This document shows positions 1 through 5,106 of a stretch of 5,314 nucleotides of DNA, piece by piece. Location: the NCBI GenBank assembly GCA_003648085.1, contig QMOC01000224.1, forward strand, positions 1-5,314, in the 5' to 3' direction. Position numbers and translations under genes: made by a program. Every line of letters begins with the position of its first letter. Positions within the stretch are counted from its first letter, which is position 1. This DNA is from Chloroflexota bacterium (lineage in GTDB: Bacteria; Chloroflexota; Anaerolineae; B4-G1). Below the pieces are notes generated by a model, which was given only the letters and a program-made list of their open reading frames with translations, made no database searches and was not told the DNA's origin.

Positions 1-112
1 CCGGCCCGCAGCCGGAGCGGGTGCGGCGCGTCGTTGACCGAGACTTCCCCCAGGCCCGACCCACCTACGCGCGGCTGCACGCTGGCGGTGCCTCCGCCCC
101 ACCCCACCGGTA
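1..112 (+). pseudogene. Second, diverged copy of the radical SAM C-terminal region (fragment)
   Basis: Read on the plus strand from base 3, this stretch encodes GPQPERVRRVVDRDFPQARP and then TYARLHAGG. That is a near copy of residues 223-251 of the minus-strand radical SAM protein (GPQAERVWRVVDRYFPQARP, then TYERLYAGG). Of the 8 differences between the two DNA arms, 5 change an amino acid (A to P, W to R, Y to D, E to A, Y to H) and 3 are silent. The reading continues through the palindrome centre as ASAPPHRY, which looks more like a natural continuation of such a protein than the minus-strand reading (VPVGWGGG). The copy starts outside the window, so a whole second gene pointing right may lie to the left. 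It may instead be an assembly or amplification fold-back rather than a gene. Confidence 0.4.
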
Positions 113-202
113 CACCGCCGGCGTACAGCCGCTCATAGGTGGGGCGGGCCTGGGGGAAGTATCGGTCAACGACGCGCCACACCCGCTCCGCCTGCGGGCC
201 GG
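1..202. repeat. Large imperfect inverted repeat (palindrome) reaching the window edge
   Basis: Base i pairs with base 203-i. The arms are 1-90 and 113-202, with mismatches only at left-arm positions 12, 24, 42, 59, 68, 70, 78 and 83 (82/90 match, no gaps). The 22-nt centre (91-112) is not self-complementary. Pairing is still perfect at base 1, so the repeat probably extends left of the window. It lies inside the coding region of the radical SAM gene. Confidence 0.9.
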
Positions 203-866
203 ACATGGTGAGGCCGCCGGCGAGCACGAAACGCCCGCCGTGGTCCTTCGTCGCGACGATGACCTCCTCCAGATGCGCGTCGTCGTCGCAGACGAAGGGC
301 AGCACCGGCATCAGCGCGGTGCCGACCAGGATACCCGCCTGGGCCAGTTGCGCCATCGCCGCCAGGCGCGTCTTCACACCTGGGCTCTTGGGCTCGAAGG
401 CCCGCTTGACGGCCGGGTCGAGTGTGCTGATGCTGTAGACCACCCCGACCCAGGCCCGCCGATTGATGTCGGTGAGCAGGTCCAGATCGCGGGTCAGGAG
501 GGGCGAGCGCTCGACGATGAAGAGCGGGAAGCCCAGATCGTGGACCACCTCCAGCATCCGGCGGGAGAGAAGGTAGTCCCGCTCGGCGGGCACTTGCCAG
601 TCACCGCAGGCGATGACGTCCACCGGCCGGCGGGCCAGTTCGCGCCGCAGGAGTTCTGCCGCGTTGACCTTGACGCGGATGACGCGGTCGAAGTCGTCGG
701 GGGCACGGTCGCGCAGGTATTTGGTCTCACGGCAGTAGCAGAACTCGCAGCCGAAGGCGCACCCGACGTAGGGGTGGGCGCTGTACTTGTCGAAGAACCA
801 GCCGTCCACGTGTTTATGGACGTTGAGGATGCGTTTGGTCTTGTACTCCTGGTAGGTTGGTTTCAT
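1..866 (-). CDS. SPL-like (SplB/COG1533) radical SAM protein, 3' end beyond window
   Basis: The frame opens at ATG 866 and has no stop before the left edge (288 codons seen). Residues 1-251 look like a spore-photoproduct-lyase-type radical SAM protein. The [4Fe-4S]/SAM motif CxxxCxxC is Cys36, Cys40, Cys43, with a further Cys45 (CAFGCEFCYC). Family-typical blocks follow: SPLLTRDLDLL (121-131), VYSISTLDP (143-151), FEP (157-159) and a P-x-LP-x3-D segment (187-194). Family members use the cluster to split SAM into a 5'-deoxyadenosyl radical. Spore photoproduct lyase itself repairs a thymine dimer, but most relatives have no known substrate, so none is claimed. I see no clear Shine-Dalgarno sequence before the ATG; the start rests on the fit to family N-termini. 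The gene lies 79 bp behind the alkD-like gene on the same strand, with no strong promoter between them. From about residue 222 it enters the 1-202 inverted repeat, and after 251 it reads the reverse complement of itself, so that tail (for example PVGWGGGTASVQPRV) is probably not native. Confidence 0.85.
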   Translation of the reverse strand, partial: MKPTYQEYKTKRILNVHKHVDGWFFDKYSAHPYVGCAFGCEFCYCRETKYLRDRAPDDFDRVIRVKVNAAELLRRELARRPVDVIACGDWQVPAERDYLLSRRMLEVVHDLGFPLFIVERSPLLTRDLDLLTDINRRAWVGVVYSISTLDPAVKRAFEPKSPGVKTRLAAMAQLAQAGILVGTALMPVLPFVCDDDAHLEEVIVATKDHGGRFVLAGGLTMSGPQAERVWRVVDRYFPQARPTYERLYAGGVPVGWGGGTASVQPRVGGSGLGEVSVNDAPHPLRLRA

Positions 867-945
867 CGGTAGTAATTGTTTGTCGGGGTCAAGGCGCAAC
901 GGATGAAGAGCGGATAAACGGATGGCCCGGCGTTAGTGATGCCAT

Positions 946-1668
946 TTATCCCAAGAACTCCTCTTTGATTTCAGCAGGCAGGTATGTAACTGCCTTGCGC
1001 ACCATCAGTTTGCGCGGTGTCTTGCCTGCCATCTGCTCCCGCAGCCAGGGCGCGAGCAGGTCGGGGTAGAACCTGCCGATGGTCTTGAGGCCCCAGCCCA
1101 CTCCCTTGAGGGCGGCGGTATCCCGTTCCTCGAACAGCGGCTCAAGCAGGTCGAGGAGGCGGGCGGCCCGATCCGGCCGGTTGCGCTCCCGCTTGGCGTA
1201 GAGGTGCACGGCCACGCCGACGGCGCGGCGCAGCCACGGGCTGGCCTCGTCCCGCCAGTGCTCCAGCAGCGGAAGCGCCGCGTCGAAGTCGGCCCGCAGC
1301 CCTTCGCCAAGTACCCGCTCGCCGACAACGTCGGTGGCGTGCCACACATCGGCCTGGAGGATGTAGCGGCGGGCCTCGGCGAAGGCGCGGGGCAGGTCGT
1401 GGGGCAGATAGGCGGCGGCCAGCGCGCTGCCGATGAGGGGCCAGGCGCCCATCTCGCCCGTAGCGGCCAGCCCGTCCAGCAGCGCGGTGAGGGCCGTCGG
1501 ATTCGCCGCCGCAGCGCCGGCAATGACCCGCCCGGCCAGGTCGAGCAGCGGGAAAGGGGTACGACCGGCGACGAGAGGGTGCAGAGCCGCCAGCGCCCCT
1601 TCCACATCACCGGCGATCACCTCATTGCGATATCTGGCGGCTAACTCGCGTACCTCAGCCCGATTCAT
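946..1668 (-). CDS. AlkD-like HEAT-repeat DNA alkylation repair glycosylase
   Basis: This 240-residue, almost wholly alpha-helical protein has the length of Bacillus cereus AlkD (about 237 residues), which excises positively charged alkylated purines such as 7-methylguanine and 3-methyladenine. Three residues named for AlkD activity appear at the same numbers here: Trp109 and Asp113 (in VWHATDVVGE) and Arg148 (in SPWLRRAVGVAVHLY). A second cleft tryptophan is plausible at Trp192 (KGVGWGLKTIGR), near Trp187 of AlkD. Helical repeats fill residues 1-210, and the C-terminus is basic (KTPRKLMVRK, 216-225). The frame could start upstream at 1716, but I chose ATG 1668 because a strong GGAGGAGGT lies just before it and the extra residues (MDKPGHRVYNFRRRCK) have no family character. 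A good promoter lies directly upstream. The SPL-like radical SAM gene follows on the same strand, suggesting a DNA-damage pair. The family call rests on motifs read by eye; a related HEAT protein without glycosylase activity is the alternative. Confidence 0.8.
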   Translation of the reverse strand: MNRAEVRELAARYRNEVIAGDVEGALAALHPLVAGRTPFPLLDLAGRVIAGAAAANPTALTALLDGLAATGEMGAWPLIGSALAAAYLPHDLPRAFAEARRYILQADVWHATDVVGERVLGEGLRADFDAALPLLEHWRDEASPWLRRAVGVAVHLYAKRERNRPDRAARLLDLLEPLFEERDTAALKGVGWGLKTIGRFYPDLLAPWLREQMAGKTPRKLMVRKAVTYLPAEIKEEFLG

Positions 1669-1673
1669 TTTAC

Positions 1674-1682
1674 ACCTCCTCC
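1674..1682 (-). promoter_or_regulatory. Shine-Dalgarno of the alkD-like gene
   Basis: On the minus strand GGAGGAGGT lies 5 nt before ATG 1668. It is the best ribosome binding site in the window and decides the start: the longer in-frame start at 1716 has no comparable site and lies upstream of the predicted promoter elements. Confidence 0.8.
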
Positions 1683-1686
1683 GGAA

Positions 1687-1715
1687 ATTATAGACCCTGT
1701 GGCCCGGTTTGTCCA
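1687..1715 (-). promoter_or_regulatory. Sigma70-type promoter for the alkD-like gene
   Basis: On the minus strand the -35 is TGGACA (1715-1710, 5/6 match), followed by a 17-bp spacer and a perfect -10 TATAAT (1692-1687). Transcription would begin near 1680, giving a leader of only about 12 nt that begins within the Shine-Dalgarno sequence. The -35 is shared with the oppositely directed promoter of the protease gene. Confidence 0.65.
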
Positions 1716-1736
1716 TCCTGGCCTATTGACTATAAT
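1709..1736 (+). promoter_or_regulatory. Sigma70-type promoter for the membrane protease gene
   Basis: The -35 is TTGTCC (1709-1714, 4/6 match), followed by a 16-bp spacer and a perfect -10 TATAAT (1731-1736). The start would fall near 1743, leaving a leader of about 49 nt before ATG 1792. That leader carries the 7-bp direct repeat ATCGAGA (1758-1764 and 1777-1783), whose meaning is unknown, and an AGAGGT ribosome binding site at 1781-1786. Confidence 0.55.
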
Positions 1737-1791
1737 CTGACACAACACGCATCGGGTATCGAGAATCAAATCGCAAATCGAGAGGTCATCT

Positions 1792-4281
1792 ATGGACGAA
1801 AGAGCAGGGGTAAAACGCACTGGCTGCGGCCAGGTGGTGGTGATCGTCGCGCTGCTTCTGTGGCTAGGCGCGGTGCCGGTAGGGGTGGTGTTTCTGACAG
1901 ACAGCGTCTTGGGCAAGACGGCATCACCGGGCGTAGTTGCCGCGGTCGCTATCGTCATCACTGCCGTGCTGTTGCTGTTGCCCCTCGTCGGAGCAACACT
2001 GCTCACACGCCGTCGCGCTGGCCGGGAGACGATAGCCGCTACCGCCGCAGGGCTTGTGGTCATCGCTGGCTACCTTGTGCTCGACGCGGCGGTGCGTGCT
2101 GTGTTTCCCGAAAGCACCGGCCCCTCCCTCCACGGGGAAGGAACTTGGGCCGCCGCGCTACGGCTGGGTATACTTGTTCCCTACGCGCTACTCACCGCCT
2201 GGCTGACCCCATGCCTGGCGGGAGCATCCCCGCGCCGTCTGCGGACGTGGCTAGGGTTAGGTCGCTTCGGCTTGCCCACTTTACTGCTTGCGCTGGCAGT
2301 AGCGGCGCTGGTGACCGTTCCCTGGCCCGTCACAGGCGCGTTGGGCGACAGCCTTACCAGTCTGAGCCTGGCCTTCCAGACGCTGGCGCGGGTACTGCCC
2401 GAGGTGTTGATCTTCTGGGGGGTGATTTTCTACCTGCTGACTTCAACGTTCGTCCAACCTTGGGCAGCGGCGCTGATAACGATCCTGCTCTACGGGCTGT
2501 CTGCCCTCGGTGGTGTGCTCCCCGCGGCCAACTGGGGTGCGTTGGATGATGTAGTCTCATTGCTGCCGCTGGCGCTCCTTCTCACCGAACTGCGCGCTCG
2601 CAGTAGCAGCATCTATCCTCTGTTGCCGGTGGCCTTCTGCTACCGTGTTGCGCCGCTCCTCTTCGTGGACCCCCGCGACGCCATTGCCAACGGTATCCCT
2701 GAGCCGCAGCACATCGCCAGCCACACCGCCGTCATCGTGACCACGGCAGTGCTGGGTCTGGCGCTGTGGGGTGGGCGCAAACTGCTTGCGGGCCGCGTGC
2801 GGGTATCGCGCCGAGCACGGGTCGCCACTGGAGTGCTGGTGGCGCTGCTCTTGTGGGGTGCCTGGGGCGGGCTGTACGTCTTCGCCGGCGAGCCGGGCTT
2901 TGCCAACGATGGCTTCCTCATCATCCTGGAGGAGCAGGCCGATCTCAGCGCCGCCCGTGCCATCCCTGACCGGGAGGCGCGGTTGCAGTACGTTTACGAG
3001 ACGCTGGTCGAGACCGCCGAGCGCACGCAGGCTCCCCTGCGGGCCGAACTGAACGAACTGGGTGTGCCCCATCGCTCCTACTACATCATCAACATGATCC
3101 GCGTGGACGGCCACCGCTGGCTGATGCGTCGCTTCGAGGGCCGTCCGGGGGTGGCGCAGGTGATCCTCAATCCCAACGTGCGGGAGTACCCGCACCGCGT
3201 TCCGTTCCCCTATGGGGGGGACACCGGGCCGCCCGAGGAGGTGCAGCCCAACCTGGCGGCCATTCACGCCGACGAAGCCTGGGCGATGAGGGTGACGGGC
3301 GAGGGCATCGTCGTGGCCGGGCAGGATACGGGCTATGACTGGACCCACCCTGCGCTCAAGCCCCATTACCGTGGCTGGGACGGCCAGAGCGCCAGCCACG
3401 ACTACAACTGGCACGATGCCTGGGACGATACTGCGGTCCCCTTCGACGACGACTCCCACGGCACGCATACGATGGGCATCGTGCTGGGTGACGACGGCGC
3501 GGGCAATCGCACGGGGGTCGCGCCCGGTGCGCAGTGGATCGGCTGTCGCAATATGCGGCGTGGCTTTGGTAACCCCGCCGCCTACGCCGAGTGCATGGAG
3601 TTCTTCCTCGCCCCATATCCCCACGGCGGCGACCCCTTCAGCGACGGCGACGTGAGCCTGGCCCCCCACGTGGTCAACAACTCCTGGGGCTGCCCCGACT
3701 TCGAGGGCTGCCTCCCCGACACACTGGAGCCGGCAGTCGAGGCACTGCGGGCAGCAGGGATTATGATGGTCGTCAGCGTGGGCAACGACGGTCCGGCCTG
3801 CGGTACGGCGACCACGCCCCCCGCCAACTATGACGCCGTCTTCTCCGTCGGTGCGACGAACGGTGACGGGGACATCGTCGGTTTCAGCAGCCGCGGCCCC
3901 GTGGATAGCCTGGTTAAGCCCGATGTCACCGCACCGGGGGCCTACGTGCGCTCCAGCGTGCCCGGCGGCGGCTATGGCTATGCCGGAGGCACCTCAATGG
4001 CCGGGCCGCACGTGGCGGGGCTGGTGGCGCTCCTGTGGTCGGCCGACCCATCCCTCATCGGCGACATTGCCGCAACGGAGGGGCTGATCTGCCAGACAGC
4101 AGTGCCCAAGCCGGTGGAAAAGGCCTGCACCATTGAGGAGGAAGCGCCGGAGGGCCCCTTCGCGGCGTTGCTTTACAACCCCGTCTGCGCCTGCGGTGGT
4201 GTGACCGGCGTGCCCAACAACGTCTACGGGTGCGGGTTCATTGACGCGGGGGCGGCTGTGCGAGCGGCGCTGGGGCGATAG
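1792..4281 (+). CDS. Membrane-bound subtilisin-like (S8) protease with N-terminal degenerate CPBP-like domain
   Basis: An 829-residue fusion. Residues 1-365 hold about 11 hydrophobic segments (roughly 18-35, 48-70, 80-102, 118-140, 160-180, 190-218, 222-243, 250-266, 273-291, 309-326, 343-365). An odd number with a cytoplasmic N-terminus puts the rest outside the cell. Residues about 200-286 resemble CPBP (CAAX/Abi) intramembrane proteases: PEVLIFWGV matches the EExxxR block with the second Glu now Val205 and the Arg now Trp209; YGLSA matches FxxxH with His now Ala238; the last His/Asn positions appear to be Ala281 and Arg285. This part is probably inactive. Residues about 374-466 resemble the I9-type prodomain of bacillopeptidase F-like subtilases (FLIILEEQADLSAA, then YYIINMIRVDG). 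The catalytic domain (about 483-829) is complete: Asp512 (QDTGYDWTHP), His556 (DSHGTHTMG), oxyanion Asn665 (VSVGNDGP), Ser735 (GGTSMAGPHVAG) and a closing YGCGFIDAGAAV. Ten Cys lie at 585, 601, 634, 640, 670, 767, 779, 799, 801 and 814, suggesting disulfides. No substrate can be named. Prodomain cleavage near 470-490 would release the enzyme from the membrane. Confidence 0.88.
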   Translation: MDERAGVKRTGCGQVVVIVALLLWLGAVPVGVVFLTDSVLGKTASPGVVAAVAIVITAVLLLLPLVGATLLTRRRAGRETIAATAAGLVVIAGYLVLDAAVRAVFPESTGPSLHGEGTWAAALRLGILVPYALLTAWLTPCLAGASPRRLRTWLGLGRFGLPTLLLALAVAALVTVPWPVTGALGDSLTSLSLAFQTLARVLPEVLIFWGVIFYLLTSTFVQPWAAALITILLYGLSALGGVLPAANWGALDDVVSLLPLALLLTELRARSSSIYPLLPVAFCYRVAPLLFVDPRDAIANGIPEPQHIASHTAVIVTTAVLGLALWGGRKLLAGRVRVSRRARVATGVLVALLLWGAWGGLYVFAGEPGFANDGFLIILEEQADLSAARAIPDREARLQYVYETLVETAERTQAPLRAELNELGVPHRSYYIINMIRVDGHRWLMRRFEGRPGVAQVILNPNVREYPHRVPFPYGGDTGPPEEVQPNLAAIHADEAWAMRVTGEGIVVAGQDTGYDWTHPALKPHYRGWDGQSASHDYNWHDAWDDTAVPFDDDSHGTHTMGIVLGDDGAGNRTGVAPGAQWIGCRNMRRGFGNPAAYAECMEFFLAPYPHGGDPFSDGDVSLAPHVVNNSWGCPDFEGCLPDTLEPAVEALRAAGIMMVVSVGNDGPACGTATTPPANYDAVFSVGATNGDGDIVGFSSRGPVDSLVKPDVTAPGAYVRSSVPGGGYGYAGGTSMAGPHVAGLVALLWSADPSLIGDIAATEGLICQTAVPKPVEKACTIEEEAPEGPFAALLYNPVCACGGVTGVPNNVYGCGFIDAGAAVRAALGR

Positions 4282-4290
4282 CAAGTGAAT

Positions 4291-4336
4291 TTGGTGTTGT
4301 CTTGCATTGGAAAATGGTGTATAATCTAAACACCAA
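4291..4336. promoter_or_regulatory. Candidate operator of the toxin-antitoxin operon (TGGTGT half-sites)
   Basis: Three copies of one half-site surround the promoter: TGGTGT at 4292-4297, TGGTGT at 4315-4320 and its complement ACACCA at 4330-4335. The last two form an inverted repeat with a 9-bp centre over the -10 and start site. The outer pair extends to a perfect 8-bp inverted repeat, TTGGTGTT (4291-4298) with AACACCAA (4329-4336). The two direct copies are 23 bp apart, about two helical turns. RHH antitoxins commonly bind such sites to repress their own operon; binding here is inferred. Confidence 0.5.
4297..4325 (+). promoter_or_regulatory. Promoter of the vapBC-like operon
   Basis: The -35 is TTGTCT (4297-4302, 4/6 match), followed by a 17-bp spacer and a perfect -10 TATAAT (4320-4325). 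The start near 4332 gives a leader of about 27 nt holding AGGAGGT (4348-4354), 4 nt before ATG 4359. The promoter begins 15 bp after the protease stop, so the operon is probably transcribed on its own. The stretch is AT-richer than its surroundings. Confidence 0.65.
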
Positions 4337-4358
4337 TAATAAATGACAGGAGGTATTT

Positions 4359-4646
4359 ATGCCAAGAGCGGCTACCAGGCGTATCAATGTGAGCTTTCCG
4401 GTTTGGCTGCTCGAAGACCTCGACAAGGTTGCGCCGCCGCGCAAGAGAAACCAGGTCATCGTGACGGCTACTGCGGATTACGTGCGCAGACTGAAACTGC
4501 TGGCCGTGCTCAAAGAGACAGCCGGTGCCTGGGATGACGAAAGCCACCCTGAATTGGCCACACCTGAGGACATTGACCGCTGGCTGCGTCAGATCAGGTC
4601 TACCTGGCGGCGGGAGCCACTGGGGCAGGAGGAGCACTGTGCCTGA
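4359..4646 (+). CDS. vapB: Ribbon-helix-helix (VapB-type) antitoxin
   Basis: A 95-residue protein whose N-terminal half has the ribbon-helix-helix pattern. A short basic strand (ATRRINVSFP, 5-14) would pair in the dimer and touch DNA. It is followed by helix A (about 15-25, VWLLEDLDKVA), a turn with PPRKRN, and helix B (about 31-47). The acidic, proline-containing C-terminal half (about 54-90) is the part that in this family wraps and inhibits the partner toxin. It sits directly upstream of a PIN-domain toxin gene and overlaps it by 8 bp, the standard VapBC arrangement. AGGAGGT four bases before ATG 4359 fixes the start. It probably represses its own promoter through the TGGTGT half-sites upstream. 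RHH sequences are short and variable, so the VapB name leans on the neighbouring toxin. Confidence 0.8.
   Translation: MPRAATRRINVSFPVWLLEDLDKVAPPRKRNQVIVTATADYVRRLKLLAVLKETAGAWDDESHPELATPEDIDRWLRQIRSTWRREPLGQEEHCA
4627..4632 (+). promoter_or_regulatory. Shine-Dalgarno fixing the GTG start of the toxin gene
   Basis: AGGAGG lies 6 nt before GTG 4639, inside the 3' end of the antitoxin gene. It supports the GTG start over the in-frame ATG at 4525, which would add 38 residues lying wholly within the antitoxin gene in another frame. Translation of the toxin is likely coupled to that of the antitoxin. Confidence 0.75.
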
Positions 4647-5031
4647 TTATCTTCTCGATTCCTGTGTGCTCATTCGTCATCTGCGACACCATCAACCCAC
4701 CACTGATCTGCTGGCAGCCTTGGTTATGGATGGGCAGGTAGGTATCGCGACCATTACGCGCACCGAGATCGTCGAAGGGATGCGTGAGCACGAGCGGGAG
4801 GTGACGATGCGGCTACTCGATTCACTTCTCTCCTACCCCCTGGATGATCCCATCGCCGACCTTGCCGGCGAGTACATTCGCCGCTATCGGGCCAAAGGGA
4901 TTACTCTGGACAAACCCGATGCTATCATCGGAGCAACCGCCGTGCATCATGGTCTGGTGCTGGTGACCTACAATCGCAAGCATTTCCCCATGCCGGAGTT
5001 ACGGTGCTATGGGGAGATGCCCAATCCCTAA
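4639..5031 (+). CDS. vapC: PIN-domain ribonuclease toxin (VapC-type)
   Basis: A 130-residue protein beginning at GTG 4639 with a full single PIN domain of ordinary VapC length. The metal-binding acidic residues are visible: Asp7 (YLLDSCVLI), Glu43 (ITRTEIVEG), and Asp94 (DKPDAIIGATAVHHG) with nearby Asp91. The fourth position is Asn112 in VTYNRKHF, a common variant of the TxDxxF-like block in VapC proteins. VapC enzymes are Mg2+-dependent ribonucleases that cut tRNA or rRNA and stop translation when freed from VapB. The RNA target here cannot be read from sequence. The gene overlaps the antitoxin gene by 8 bp, has its own strong Shine-Dalgarno site, and ends 23 bp before a hairpin terminator. 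All key residues are present, so I expect an active toxin. Confidence 0.9.
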   Translation: MPDYLLDSCVLIRHLRHHQPTTDLLAALVMDGQVGIATITRTEIVEGMREHEREVTMRLLDSLLSYPLDDPIADLAGEYIRRYRAKGITLDKPDAIIGATAVHHGLVLVTYNRKHFPMPELRCYGEMPNP

Positions 5032-5050
5032 CCACGCCCTGACCAAATTA

Positions 5051-5096
5051 AGATAAGGTGCGACGCATTTTGGGAGTGCGTCGCACCTTCATATCT
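5051..5096. terminator. Hairpin terminator shared by convergent genes
   Basis: AAGGTGCGACGCA (5055-5067) and TGCGTCGCACCTT (5077-5089) form a perfect 13-bp stem with a 9-nt loop. The short match AGATA/TATCT (5051-5055 and 5092-5096) borders it. The hairpin lies between the toxin stop (5031) and the stop of the minus-strand surface gene (5107). The minus-strand exit is T-rich (TTATCTTAATTT), making it the better intrinsic terminator. In the plus direction the tail (CTTCATATCT) is weak. Confidence 0.75.
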
Positions 5097-5106
5097 GCGC
5101 TTCCGT

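Noticed and set aside
21..872. Long plus-strand open frame (283 codons) opposite the radical SAM gene
   Set aside because: It is the antisense shadow of a GC-rich coding region. Only its first 30 or so codons make protein sense, and these belong to the palindrome's left arm.
912..951. Inverted repeat GGATAA/TTATCC with ATGGC/GCCAT around the stop of the alkD-like gene
   Set aside because: The stem has a 4-nt bulge and a 14-nt loop, and no T-run follows on the minus strand, so it is a poor terminator. It does not separate the two genes convincingly.
2557..3669. 370-codon minus-strand frame opposite the protease gene
   Set aside because: It lies wholly within the subtilase gene, shows no recognisable motif, and reflects third-position GC bias of the real gene.
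4281..4305. GCAAG/CTTGC inverted repeat after the protease stop, as a possible terminator
   Set aside because: It is only 5 bp with a 15-nt loop and no T-run, and it overlaps the -35 region of the next operon.
4525..4638. Longer start for the PIN toxin at ATG 4525
   Set aside because: The extra 38 residues overlap the antitoxin gene in another frame and lack PIN character. GTG 4639 has a strong Shine-Dalgarno site and gives the normal VapC length.
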